A stretch of 64,000 nucleotides of DNA from Endotrypanum monterogeii (taxonomy: Eukaryota > Euglenozoa > Kinetoplastea > Trypanosomatida > Trypanosomatidae), in NCBI GenBank assembly GCA_000333855.2, contig CM007321.1:1-64000 (forward strand). The letters are read 5' to 3'. Below the pieces are notes generated by a model. That model was not told where the DNA came from. It searched no databases and saw nothing but the letters and a program-made list of their open reading frames with translations. A program made the translations under genes and the position numbers. How positions within the stretch are numbered: the stretch's first letter is position 1; every line of letters starts with the position of its first letter. Shown in pieces: positions 52,961-63,347 of this stretch.

Positions 52961-53674
52961 GAGTCTGCGCGTATGTGTGGCGCTGCGCCTCCCTCCCTCC
53001 TTTTCTTCCTGTGACGAAGCCCCAAACAACCAACGGCTTCGTTTCACGGCCAATGCTGGGCCTGTTCTGGTGGGCACCCCACTCGGAGGGTTTATGCAGG
53101 TGAGAGATCCCATCGACTTACGGCGGCGGATGTTCGCCATCGGGCCCTGGGCGGAGTGGTGCCGGTGCAGCCGACGAGCTCGAACGTGCTTGTATCACCT
53201 ATATGATGGCTAGGGTGTTGGGCACGGTACCAAGGTGTCTCACTCGCCACCGTCCGCCTACGCAGTCGAGTGGAGCCTGCAGCCGACCCTTGGGAATGCC
53301 GTCGGGTGGTGCCCCAGCAACATGACAGAGGCGATGATCAGGGAGTGAGAAACAGGCGTCGCGCTCAGCTCATTCAGGTCGGCATCGGTTCACAATGCAT
53401 CCCTCCTCTCCATCGCCTCCCTATCCTTCCCCCCCCCCCCTAGCGCTGCGGCATGCACCCCTCTATATGTCTGTGTGGGCGTGTGTGAATGAGTGTCCCT
53501 CATGGTTCTCGTGTGGAGTGGGTCCTTGCACTCAAATGTTTGTATAGTAGAAAAAAAGGTCTTTGCCCTCTCCTTTCGCCGGATCACAACAACAACAACA
53601 CTGAATAGACTCCCCCCCACACACATACATATACACACACACATACATAATATCAAACAGATACGGAAGAGTTT
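51277..53674. other. Long intergenic region, holds inverted-repeat copy 2
   Basis: About 2.4 kb, containing a G16 run at 51518-51533 on the plus strand, TA arrays at 51809-51826, 52113-52138 and 52891-52962, and the repeat copy at 52972-53638 (separate entry). The stretch at 52640-52880 is A-rich with poly-A runs. No other gene was recognised. Confidence 0.55.
52972..53638 (-). repeat. Dispersed inverted repeat, copy 2 (intact)
   Basis: The intact copy, 98-99% identical to the reverse complement of 32678-33435. Its right end is about 40 bases past the stop of the small gene ending at 53675, so it lies in that gene's 3' UTR, oriented opposite to copy 1 relative to transcription. Both copies are bounded by TG- and TA-type repeats. 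Possible SIDER-type retroposon remnant. Confidence 0.85.
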
Positions 53675-54098
53675 TCAAGGGTGATGGCCCGCTTCCGAAA
53701 ATGTTCGGATCTGTTGCTTCAGTCGGGTGTAGCGCGCTTTCCCTTCAGGCCCGCTGTTGCAGTAGACGCTGAGACCGCCTCCGAGTAACGCAGGGGCGCC
53801 ACCTGAGACGAGCGTGAAAGAGAGGAGAGCGGATGCAACCCAGCAGTGGGTTCGCAGGAGTGTGTTGATGTCATCGGAGAGAGTGGTGTGCACACCAGGG
53901 GGGGGGACACACGTTCCATCCGAGACTTCCCCAAACCCCTGAGGAAGTGCCGCTGCTGCCCAGCGAGGCGGTGATGCCTACAGCAGAGGTCGCTGTCTTC
54001 TTTGTCGTGATAGCATCGTATAGGGTAGGGTAGGCAAGCTGAGTGATGCTTAGGCCCCCCAGAAATTGAAATAAAATTTGAGGGGTCGTGCGATACAT
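53675..54098 (-). CDS. Small two-TM protein, frameshifted in a G9 run
   Basis: Two minus-strand frames join at a run of nine G (53898-53906, C9 on the transcribed strand). Removing one base gives a single 140-residue product from the ATG at 54098 to the stop at 53675, a whole number of codons. The N-terminal half (MYRTTPQILFQFLGGLSITQ..., with SAVGITASLGSSG) and the C-terminal half (WVASALLSFTLVSGGAPALLGGG, then a basic tail) each have a hydrophobic, likely membrane-spanning stretch. Composition is coding-like in both halves. I do not recognise the family. The alternatives that read through in one frame give low-complexity tails and are less credible. Confidence 0.6.
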
Positions 54099-54930
54099 TG
54101 GCGTGTGTGCGTGTGTATGTGTATGCCAAGTGAACACACACAAATGCGTGCAATGTTGATAAAGTACAGAGCTGCGCAGTCGGATGCAAGTGGATTGTGC
54201 CCACAACAGCAGGAGCGAGTAGGTGAGACGAAAACCACAAAAAGAAAAGGTCTCTGAACGTGTTGGGTAGAGAAGAGGCAGGCCACCACGTCAGCTACAC
54301 CACAATATATATATATATATATATACTCAAAAAGTAGCGTAGAAAAGAAAGGGAGGGGGATGCGACTACAGTGATGAGGGACACTTGCATTTGTAAAAGA
54401 GATGCTAAAACCATCATGGAAATGCCATAATATGTACACATATGTACATACATACACACGTAGGCTTCGATTTCCAACCACCTCTTCGTGTAGAAGTGTG
54501 CAGGGAAGGGGGGGCAAAGAGTACGAATTGAAGATTCACATGCATTCCGCAGATCCTTTTTCATTTTATTTATTTTTTTTTGGAGGGGGGGGAGGTTCAG
54601 GAAACGAAAGTTAACTTCAAGTACTTGACAGTGCGCCAAACGGCAAAAGAAAAGAGGGAAGGAAGATCTAGAAATGACCGGCGCACATATAAGAAGAGCG
54701 AGGTAGTGAGTGAGAGAGGCGGACGGGGGAGGGGGGAGGCTAACCCGGTGTGGGGTGAGACTGAAATCTAAATGAAGTGGGTGAGACAAAACTTTCAAAG
54801 GCGACAACAAGAAAAAAAAAACATCGAAGAGGATGTTACCGGTGTGTGTGTGTGTGTGTGTAAAGTCAAGCCACGCAACAGAACCGCTCGTGTCGTCAAG
54901 TGTGCATACAGACTAAAACAAACCGAAATA

Positions 54931-54961
<31 letters not shown>

Positions 54962-55085
54962 GACATCTCAGCACATCATCAACGCTCCACGGGACACAGA
55001 CGGAGGAGGGGAAGAGGAGAAGCGAAAGAAAAAAAAAGAGAAGGAGGTGCGATGTGAAGAAGCTCAAGTACACACACAACTCTTC
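54099..55085. other. Intergenic region with TA and GT arrays
   Basis: TA array at 54305-54325, GT array at 54842-54861 and TA array at 54937-54961. A G-rich tract at 54582-54594 on the plus strand. No gene seen. Confidence 0.55.
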
Positions 55086-57938
55086 TCAGAAGCTGGAGCG
55101 GCACGATGCGAACTCAGAGGAAGTGCACCCACCACTCGCCCGCTCTGGCATTCCTGCTGAGGGCCACGCAAAGGGGACGCCATCGTCGGTACGGTGGCAA
55201 GAGGTAGAGATATCAGCAATTTTACAAGATGCATCGGTACCAGTCATGTGTTTTGTGGGTATCCATTCGGGCGGCGGGGCGGAGACTGTAGCAACGTCAA
55301 CACGCGCGAGCGGACCACTCAGCGTCGGTAAGCAAGACTCTGCCTCCACGCCCTCATCCCCTGCTGTCACTGCAGGGGGTGTGTGGGCACTCGATAAAAA
55401 GAGACCACCCGCACAAACCCCTGGCGCAGAGAGAGGCGGTGCAACCTCCGCTGCACTGCCGACCGGAAGAGGCGACAAACATCGGGGGGCCCACGCATCA
55501 GTCAGGACGGAGGTCGTCGGCACCTCTCTGCATGCATCCGCGTCCGAACCCACCCCAGCGCTTCCGAAGCCGTCTGACTTCTCCTTTGGAAGACATACGC
55601 CGTCGAGCGGACCCTCGACGTCGGTGCGGCGGCGCCGAGGAGCATCATCCCTTTCCCACGTGTCGTGTGAACGGCTGCGACCCCGCAGTGTCGTCTGCTG
55701 TGACAGCGATGGTAGCGATGGTTGCGATGGCGCCGGTGAGAGAGACCCTACCCCGCACATGCGCTCCGGGGAGGCCGAGGAGAAGCGCGCCCGCTGCGCG
55801 TCATTGGGGTCTCCTGCGACCGCATCGACCGCCGCGGTCAGCACAGATGCATTATCGCTAACGTTACAGACGCCCTCAATCCTGTACAGCTCCTCGCGCA
55901 GCTGCGAGCGGACACGCCCGGGGTGCAGCAGCTCTAGCTGCTCCGCCGTGCTCGCGTGCTCCAAGTCCTCCATGACAAACATACTGCGCAGCTGCAGACG
56001 TGTGAAGTAGCGGTGGAGCTCACCGTCGGTCTGCGGTGTGGGCGACCGACTCCGCCCAGCGCTGCCCTCGCCTTTTGTGGACTGCAGTGCTGCCATGCGC
56101 TTGAATATTTGGTTTCGATAAACTTTCTCCTCGACTGTGCCACACGTGATCAGGCGAAAGATGAGAACGTCGCGCTGCTGACCGATGCGGTGCACACGGT
56201 CTACCGCCTGGTCATCTGCAGATGGGTTCCAGCTAGGGTCGAGCAGCACCACGGCCGAGGCACCGTTGAACGTGAGGCCAACGCCGCCGACCTGCGTTGT
56301 CAGTAGACACGCCCACACCCCCGCGTCGCTGTTGAAGCGGTCAACCTCGGCGCAGCGGCGATCGCTGGGCATTTCGCCATCCACCTGCGTGTGCGGCAGT
56401 CTCCACTCCCGCAGAAGAAAGCCCAGGAGGTGCAGGAGGCGCTTTGAGCGCGAAAACACGAGTACCTTTCGCCCCTCTGACACGCAGCGCACGAGAAGCT
56501 GCAGTGCCACCCACAGCTTCGCGCCACCAAATATATTTCCAAACTCCTCCACGGGTGCCGCATAGGGGTTGTGCGCAAGGGCCCTGCTGAAGGCCTCGTC
56601 CACGAGGCTCAGCCAGGGATGACTACATATCTGCGACAGCATTGTGAGGAGGAGCAAGGGATTCGACGACACACCAGAGGCGGTGGCATCGGTGGAGGCA
56701 TCCTCAGTGCCAAGACAACTCTCCCTGGCCACGCCTCCTTCCCCTGGGGTGCGCTCAGCGACGTCTTCGGCACTGTCACGCGCGGCCGCGACCTCCTTTG
56801 AGTTCAAAAAAGCGGTGTACAGCTGCTGCTGGATGTCCGTCAGGCGCACCCACACAACGACATCCTCCTTCTCACTCGATAGCACCCCTGCAGCCACATC
56901 CTTCTTCTCACGGCGCAGCATGAAAGGGCGAATGGCGGCTTGCAGCCTCGCGAGCTCAGATGAGGCGGCCTGACGTTGAGCTGCGCTGGCGTCGCGCTCG
57001 TTTCCGCGCAGTAGGATACCGCTGACAGCAGTAAAACCTGCCTTGTCCATGCCGAGGATCGACCCATCGAGGAAGCGGAAGATGCTCCACAGATCATTGA
57101 AGGTGTTCATGAGGGGCGTGCCAGTCAACGCGATTTTGTGCCGTGCGGAGAGGGTCAGGGCCTTTTGAAAGGCAGAGGTGCTGGAATCCTTGATGAAGTG
57201 CACCTCGTCCAGCACGACATAGTCGACGAGAGTGGCACCCATGTCTGCCGCGTCTTGCCGCAGCACACCATAGGTCGTGAGCAGCACACAAGGCAGTCCA
57301 TAGCGCAGCTTTCGCCAGCGCGCCTGCCGCCTCGGACGGGCTTCGCTGTGAATGACCTCGACCAGCGAGGCGAGCGAGTCGCCGCCCCACTCAGCAATGG
57401 CGGCCGTCCACACAGGGACCAAAGTCGGCGGAACAATGAGGATCGTCGTCTTGATCATTTTGTGGGTGTAGAGCTGGCCGAGGAACACGGCCACCTGCAC
57501 TGTCTTGCCGAGCCCCATCTCATCTGCCAGGAGGCAGGCACGAGACTTGCAGTGGCGCGAATAAAGCCACTGAACACCCTCGCGCTGATGCGGGTAGAGT
57601 CTTGCGTCGAGGTCGGCCGGAAGACGCAACGTTGGCACGGAAGCCGGCGCCTCCGTCGATGAAGGTGGGTTGCCCTGATGCACATCGCCACCCATGGCAT
57701 TGCCAGAGGTGCATTTGTTGCCGCCCACCTTACCGGCGATCCCGGCCTCCATCTCCGTGTTCACACACGTCTCCTGAAGTGACCCCGGATAGAACTGTCT
57801 GTCCATAGAGCACGGGGATTTCGAAGAAGCGGCGACCGCAGTAGGGATGCAAGCGCTGGACTTAGTATCGCTACCGGACGGCTTGCCCGGCGTCCAGGAG
57901 AGGAGGTCATTCAGTAGGTCGTCATCGTCCTCCATCAC
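55086..57938 (-). CDS. SNF2/ERCC6-like DNA-dependent ATPase
   Basis: The 950-residue product has an acidic N terminus, SNF2 helicase lobe 1 at about 115-370 and lobe 2 at about 450-610. Motif I is LLADEMGLGKT (about 136-146), motif II DEVH (244-247, the usual form is DEAH), motif III LTGTPLMN, and the lobe-2 signature QVGGVGLTFNGA...DRVHRIGQ is complete. The C-terminal 300 residues are largely disordered. The layout is close to ERCC6/ERCC6L and Rad26-type proteins, which remodel chromatin or clear stalled polymerase, but the subfamily is uncertain. The frame is intact. It is the longest gene in the window. Confidence 0.9.
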   Translation of the reverse strand: MMEDDDDLLNDLLSWTPGKPSGSDTKSSACIPTAVAASSKSPCSMDRQFYPGSLQETCVNTEMEAGIAGKVGGNKCTSGNAMGGDVHQGNPPSSTEAPASVPTLRLPADLDARLYPHQREGVQWLYSRHCKSRACLLADEMGLGKTVQVAVFLGQLYTHKMIKTTILIVPPTLVPVWTAAIAEWGGDSLASLVEVIHSEARPRRQARWRKLRYGLPCVLLTTYGVLRQDAADMGATLVDYVVLDEVHFIKDSSTSAFQKALTLSARHKIALTGTPLMNTFNDLWSIFRFLDGSILGMDKAGFTAVSGILLRGNERDASAAQRQAASSELARLQAAIRPFMLRREKKDVAAGVLSSEKEDVVVWVRLTDIQQQLYTAFLNSKEVAAARDSAEDVAERTPGEGGVARESCLGTEDASTDATASGVSSNPLLLLTMLSQICSHPWLSLVDEAFSRALAHNPYAAPVEEFGNIFGGAKLWVALQLLVRCVSEGRKVLVFSRSKRLLHLLGFLLREWRLPHTQVDGEMPSDRRCAEVDRFNSDAGVWACLLTTQVGGVGLTFNGASAVVLLDPSWNPSADDQAVDRVHRIGQQRDVLIFRLITCGTVEEKVYRNQIFKRMAALQSTKGEGSAGRSRSPTPQTDGELHRYFTRLQLRSMFVMEDLEHASTAEQLELLHPGRVRSQLREELYRIEGVCNVSDNASVLTAAVDAVAGDPNDAQRARFSSASPERMCGVGSLSPAPSQPSLPSLSQQTTLRGRSRSHDTWERDDAPRRRRTDVEGPLDGVCLPKEKSDGFGSAGVGSDADACREVPTTSVLTDAWAPRCLSPLPVGSAAEVAPPLSAPGVCAGGLFLSSAHTPPAVTAGDEGVEAESCLPTLSGPLARVDVATVSAPPPEWIPTKHMTGTDASCKIADISTSCHRTDDGVPFAWPSAGMPERASGGCTSSEFASCRSSF

Positions 57939-58645
57939 GCCTTTTGCTGCTGCCCTGTGCCGTACCCACGGCTAGTATATGCGAGGCCTGTATGTACGTG
58001 TGTGTGTGGGCGTGTGTGTGTGTATTCATATTGAGAAGAGGGGAGGGGGGAGAAGCTGGTGTAAGCCGAAGCACCGATTGGCACCCAGGAGAAATTTTTT
58101 TCTTTCCCGAAAAAAAAAGGGGGGGGCAGGAGAGAAGGGGATGGTACGACCCCCCAAGGCACCCGCGGATGGGACTCTGGACCAGACTGAACGAGCCCCT
58201 GCCTACGCACCGGGTGCGTCGGTGCGTGCGGCAGCGAGGGGGGAAAGGGGAGAGACAGGAAGGGGAGTGAGGCGAGTCCTTGAGCGAATCCGCAGGCGCA
58301 ACTCTCCCAGAGCGTGTGCAGGCGCACACGTGTGTGTGCGTGTGCGTGCGCACGTGACTACTTCGGCATGTGTTATCATCTATGTTGTGTTGTGGAAGTG
58401 GGGAAAGGGAGGAGGGGGGGAGGGGGGAAACCAGATTAGAAGCAACACCACCACAAGAACCTCAGCTCACACAGGACAACCTGAATGCTCCATCGGCCAC
58501 AGTTCAGAGTGCCGATGGAGCTCTGCCTCGGCCCCTGACACCTCTTCTTCCTCCCCTCCCCCGGGCGGACCCGGCGTCAAGGCGCCATCGCCACCCACCC
58601 CACACCGGCCCCATTGTCACCCCTCCTCCCTCCTTGCTTCCCCTC
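57939..58645. other. Intergenic region, no gene seen
   Basis: Short GT tracts near 57999-58022, poly-G/A tracts at 58111-58127, and a pyrimidine-rich plus-strand block at 58538-58645 just past the stop of the next gene. Confidence 0.5.
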
Positions 58646-61039
58646 TCAGTCGTCCTTCTCACTGATGGGAAGCAGACCGTTGTCACGTATGTAAGATGAT
58701 CGAATGTGCAGCCTCGACCCCCGAAACCGCTGCACCCCGTAGAGAGCATTCAGCTCGATCGTGGAGGCGATCACCCGCACCCCCTCCACCGCCTCGCCTT
58801 CGAGGAAGAGCCCATTGCCGCCGTTGTTCATGACGCTGGACCTCTCCAGAGTGCCTGTGCTTCCCTCGTACACCACAACACCGTCCGTCTTGTTCCCCTC
58901 TAGCGTCGACTCATACAGGTGAAAAGAAGAGTGACGCACACGCAAGCCAGCGTCATTCCCCTTTATCCTCGAGTGCCGAACCTCGACGCTGGCGCCACTG
59001 CAAGCGTAAAGGCCCGAAAAACCGCAGCGCGAGATGAGACACAAATCCAACTTGGCCCGAGTGCGGGGCCCTACAACGACGATGCCACCACCAGCGCCAC
59101 CATAAAAATGACATGCCGTCGCCCAAAGTGTCGCGCCGTCACTCACCGAGAGCAACGGGATCGCGGGTACAGCAGCGGCAGCGGCAGAGGAGGGGTATAC
59201 ACACGTGACAGAGCCTGCACGCACGCTCGTCTCCCTCCCCTCCTCTTCCTCTTCCCCCCCGCTCCCCTGCACAAACACGATGCCTTTCAGATCCACCTGA
59301 CTGGATGCCCCGCGGATGCAAAGGGCAGGCGCTAGCGGGGATGACGGTCGAAGCACCACAGCGGCACCGGGGAACGCACTCGTGAACTCTACATGTCCGC
59401 AGTTGTCCAGCACCAGCTCCTCGTAGTAAACACCAGGCTCCAGCACGACACAGTCGCCGCTGCGCAGAGTCGCAGAAGCCGCGGTGTAACAGTTAAGCTG
59501 AGAAGACGGCGTCCACACATGCACTCGACTGGGTGCGACCGGCTGTGACAGTGGTGGTGACGGTAGTCGGAATGTACCCCCGCGCATGGGTGGAGACGTC
59601 GGAGGCCGCGGTGGCGTGGCAGGAGAAAAGCCACTGAGTGGTTGGGAAGAGCTACGTTGGCCGCCACGCGTCTTTGCCGTTGTGGTCGCAGCTGTAGCAC
59701 ACCGTCCTGCCTGTCCCCAACGGAAACGCGGAGACGAGGACGTCTGCGGTTTGTATTCCTCACGGCTACTGTGGGACGAGGTGATAGGTGAGCGGGTGCT
59801 CGTGCGGAACGTTGGTGAGCTGCTTCGCTTTGCCGCCAGCGGAGCAGGAAAGGCGGGCGACGAGGACGGAGGTGGGGAGCTGGGCGGATGGATCTGCCTA
59901 CTGCCTCGCACAGATGAAGGGGGCCGACGGCGGCTAGCATCGGCCACCTCCCTTTGCCGGACACTGTGACTGCCCGTGCCCTCGGCCGTAGAATCCGCTC
60001 TGGAAGAGTATTCTACAAGACGCCCTGTGGGCGACTTGTGGAAGGGGGCCGGGGTTGAGCCCCTCGCCTTGATCGACAAACGAGGATGCTTTTCCTTCTC
60101 GTGAGTTGCCTGCACGCCACGACGACCCCCACCACTACCGCTGTTCACCTGTTCCAGGTGATCCGACGCATCGTTGCCGTTCCCACGCACGAGCCCGGTG
60201 GCGCTACGTGGCCTTTGCCCCCTGTCAGGCATGCCGCGCACTACGCCGTGGCTTCCCTGGTCGGGTGGTTTTGTCAAGACGTCGACAGCAGCCCGACCCT
60301 CCTGTAGCCGCGGCGGTGGCAGTGAGGGCGCCGTGGATGTTGTTGTCCGCGCCGCACCCCCCATACCTTCCGCCCCCCTCACCCTATCCTCCTCCTTTGC
60401 TAGCAAGAGAAATCGTTTGGCACATTGGGAAAAAAAATCTAGAAAGACTGCCGTATGCCTCAGCAGCTCAGTTCGCTCGATGGTGTTGCAATCACATCGG
60501 CCATGACGGCCCTCGCGGTCTGCACCAGGCACTGAAGCACTACGGACCTGGTGCCACTGCCGCGGCGAGGATCGCGAGCCCTGGGATGGCGCGAATGTTG
60601 ACATCGTCGTCACACGCTCAGCCAATCGCCCAACGTCGACGGAGCACATCTGATCGATCAACTGTGCCATTTCGCTGTGTCGCAGGTGGCGGTCTGCGGG
60701 AATGGGGGCATGCTCAATGGCAACAGGGGCACCAGACGCCGCGGAGGGTGCGCCATCATGGGAGGCTCTATGAAATAACGAGACTGCATCGTTTCGAGAT
60801 GCGCGCAAAAATGTCTGAGAGGACGACGACTGCACCTCGCCCGTCCCCGTAGGCGCTGATGCTGCTCTCGCCAAGGCCGCATCCCCCACCCCGCGAGAAA
60901 CCGAGTCCCGGCACGCGACCCCGGCAGACAATACAGCGGGAGCGTCGGTAAAAAATGAGTCGGAAGGCACGTGGTCGCCCGCATACCCCTGGCCCAGTGC
61001 CGTCAGCATAGCGCGCCCCCAGCCTCTCGGAAGCGCCAC
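58646..61039 (-). CDS. Disordered protein with C-terminal right-handed beta-helix
   Basis: The 797-residue product is mostly Ser/Arg/Pro-rich and predicted disordered to about residue 510. The rest is a right-handed beta-helix: repeated short turns such as ASATLRSGDCVVLEPGVYY, ALCIRGASSQVDLKGIVF, VEVRHSRIKGNDAGLRVRHS and LYESTLEGNKTDGVVVY, with N-G/N-D turns. This fold (Beta_helix/PbH1) occurs in SHCBP1 and FBXO11, where it binds partners rather than sugars. No F-box is visible. The first Met of the open frame (61039) is used; a Met ten codons later is also possible. Confidence 0.8.
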   Translation of the reverse strand: MALPRGWGRAMLTALGQGYAGDHVPSDSFFTDAPAVLSAGVACRDSVSRGVGDAALARAASAPTGTGEVQSSSSQTFLRASRNDAVSLFHRASHDGAPSAASGAPVAIEHAPIPADRHLRHSEMAQLIDQMCSVDVGRLAERVTTMSTFAPSQGSRSSPRQWHQVRSASVPGADREGRHGRCDCNTIERTELLRHTAVFLDFFSQCAKRFLLLAKEEDRVRGAEGMGGAARTTTSTAPSLPPPRLQEGRAAVDVLTKPPDQGSHGVVRGMPDRGQRPRSATGLVRGNGNDASDHLEQVNSGSGGGRRGVQATHEKEKHPRLSIKARGSTPAPFHKSPTGRLVEYSSRADSTAEGTGSHSVRQREVADASRRRPPSSVRGSRQIHPPSSPPPSSSPAFPAPLAAKRSSSPTFRTSTRSPITSSHSSREEYKPQTSSSPRFRWGQAGRCATAATTTAKTRGGQRSSSQPLSGFSPATPPRPPTSPPMRGGTFRLPSPPLSQPVAPSRVHVWTPSSQLNCYTAASATLRSGDCVVLEPGVYYEELVLDNCGHVEFTSAFPGAAVVLRPSSPLAPALCIRGASSQVDLKGIVFVQGSGGEEEEEGRETSVRAGSVTCVYPSSAAAAAVPAIPLLSVSDGATLWATACHFYGGAGGGIVVVGPRTRAKLDLCLISRCGFSGLYACSGASVEVRHSRIKGNDAGLRVRHSSFHLYESTLEGNKTDGVVVYEGSTGTLERSSVMNNGGNGLFLEGEAVEGVRVIASTIELNALYGVQRFRGSRLHIRSSYIRDNGLLPISEKDD

Positions 61040-61622
61040 ACGATGTCGTCTGACTCCTTCACGCCGCGGATGATATCCTCAAATGGAGGTATTGATGCAG
61101 AGTCGTGACGGTGCAACAAGACCCCTCCTCCTCTTTCTCTTTTCGGATGTTGCTGGAAGTTCAGTGAATGGTATACTTACATTAGACGGTACGCACGTAA
61201 TCTCGCGATCAAGTCTCCTGTACACACGCACACACACACACACATAAAAAAAAGAGAGAGAAAGAAAGAAAGAGAGAGAGAGAGAGATCTATTCACCTCT
61301 CCCGTCTTTTTCATTCCCCGTCTCCTCCCTCCAAAGAAGGAAACTATACCATTCCCTTCTCTGCAACTTGGCTTTGGATCGATAAACAAAAAAAAATATA
61401 TATATATATATAGATGTTCGCCAAAAATCACTCTAGTGTTGTGCGTGTGTGGTGCTGAACAGGAGGCACGGGTGAATGGAGTAGACACGTATACATCAAT
61501 GTGTGTATATATATTTTTTTTTCGTATGCGTGTGTGTGTGTATGTGGAGGGGAGAAGACGACGACAAGGGAAAGAGACGCAAGTAAAAATAAGAAGACGT
61601 GAACAGAGAGATCGGTAGAACG

Positions 61623-61653
<31 letters not shown>

Positions 61654-62184
61654 CGCGCGCGCGAAGCTACACAGTACAGCACACGCACACGTACAGACGT
61701 GTGTATGCGACGGTGGAATGCAGGGGATGAGCAGAGTGAAACGAAAAGGGGAAGACACGTGTGCGATGTCTATCACGAAGATTTTGAAAAGAGCAGTCAG
61801 GTTGCAGACTATGAGATGAGCATGCGGGATGTACCGCTGAGGAAACCCAAGACGAGGAGGGGAAAGGAGGGGAGGCAGAAGAAAGTACCACGACGTGCGC
61901 GCGTGTATCTAGATGAAGTGGGTCGAGAAGTAGGGTAACGCGTGCGTCTCGAATAAATAGAAACAGAGCGGAAAGGAGCACAGTCGGTGCACTGGGCGTT
62001 GTGTGTGTGTGGTGTGGGGGGGGGGGGCATGAATCTCCAGTGCACCAATGAAGCAAGTCGACACAGAGAGACACATACAAGGGGGGGAAATACCTGGCAG
62101 AGAGCATTAGAGGAGATGCAAAAGGATCGAGTGAGGTGAGCAGGGGGAGGGCTCAACTGGGGAAGCGTGGTGTTCGCATTGACA

Positions 62185-62235
<51 letters not shown>

Positions 62236-62534
62236 TGTGTCTGTGTGTGCGCGCTCGTTTATGAATCTCTAGCCCTTTCTATTTCTATCTATCTGTGTGG
62301 GTGAATGTGTGAGTGGGTGTGGGTGTAAATACTCAGCACATCTGTTATACATGCAAAACACAGACACACACACACACACCTCCCCTCCCCTCCCTGCCCT
62401 CTCCCACCTTTCCTTTGTTTGCCCTCCCCCACCCCACCCCACCCCTCGGGTCACACCATCATCAGACCATCCGTATTGCTGAAGTGGATCAGTGAAGTCC
62501 GCCGGGAACACGATATATAAATAGATCAGATAGA
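61040..62534. other. Intergenic region with several arrays and a CCCCA cluster
   Basis: No gene seen. CA at 61223-61241, GA at 61254-61288, TA at 61398-61412, CA at 61624-61647, and a CA-TA-TG composite at 62184-62255. At 62426-62445 the plus strand reads CCCCC-A-CCCC-A-CCCC-A-CCCC, so the transcribed strand has four adjacent G4-5 runs about 90 bases past the stop of the enkurin gene. Confidence 0.6.
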
Positions 62535-63347
62535 TCACAGCGGAACGAAAAGATTTCCCTTCGTACTGTACTGATCACGTTTCGACTCGATTTGCCTCAA
62601 TTCGGACTCGATGTTGCGCCGACGCTGCATAATCGATTGTGTATCAAAACGGATGGGAATACGCGCTAGCTGCGCCTCCAACTCCTCCTGGCGCACATCC
62701 AGCTGCCGCAGGGTGTCTGCCTTCTCTTCTGCTGACACTCGGCGCTGACCAGCAGGGATCAGGGAGAGTTGCCTTTGTCGCTCCGCCTCTGCAGCAATCG
62801 CCTCCTTCTCTGCGGCCAACTCCGCCTTGCGCTGCTGTAGATATCGCGGAACCCGGGCCCGATTCGGTGCATCCACCTTGGATGACGCTGCAGTGGATGG
62901 GTTGACTGCAAGGCCACCACCGCCGCCGCCGCTGCCAGAGGCTGGATTCGCTCCAGCAGCCCGCAGAGCCCCAGGGCGACCTGACGGCCCTATGGCCGGC
63001 AGGGTACCACTGACGCGCCGCTTGGAGCCACTAGAGGTCGTCTCGCTATAGCAGAACGTTTGGCTCGCACCTTCGTCGCATTCGCGCACATAGACACGAA
63101 TCTCCACCTCATCGCTTGCACCTCCGTTAGTACACGGTGCAGTGCAACCATCAGTCGCAGAGCCATCATCACCCCCGTCAGCCCGACCGTAGCCGTGCGA
63201 AGTAACGTGTTTGTATTGAGACTGTGTCCGCCTCACCAACTCCGCTTCGCGCCGCGCCGCCACCTCGTCCTGCATCCGGCGCTGCCGATTGAGAGCCTCC
63301 TGCTCGCGAATCTGCATCCGGTTCAGCTGCGCCGCATTTTGAGGCAT
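62535..63347 (-). CDS. Enkurin-domain protein
   Basis: The 270-residue product ends with an enkurin domain (about 168-270). RVPRYLQQRKAELAAEKEAI fits the family's KVPKYLRRRKEEL pattern, and the long helix continues through LRQLDVRQEELEAQLARIPIRFDT to the ...QRRRNIESELRQIE end. Enkurin proteins bind microtubules and are found in flagella and centrioles. The middle is Gly/Ser/Ala-rich and disordered, with a small acidic/Cys segment near 90-115. The start at 63347 is supported by a candidate trans-splice acceptor just upstream and by a following coding-like N-terminal stretch; upstream Mets lie in CA and GA repeats. Confidence 0.85.
   Translation of the reverse strand: MPQNAAQLNRMQIREQEALNRQRRMQDEVAARREAELVRRTQSQYKHVTSHGYGRADGGDDGSATDGCTAPCTNGGASDEVEIRVYVRECDEGASQTFCYSETTSSGSKRRVSGTLPAIGPSGRPGALRAAGANPASGSGGGGGGLAVNPSTAASSKVDAPNRARVPRYLQQRKAELAAEKEAIAAEAERQRQLSLIPAGQRRVSAEEKADTLRQLDVRQEELEAQLARIPIRFDTQSIMQRRRNIESELRQIESKRDQYSTKGNLFVPL

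Noticed and set aside
53719..54240. 173-residue minus-strand frame
   Set aside because: Overlaps the reconstructed 53675-54098 gene in a third frame and lacks coding-like composition.
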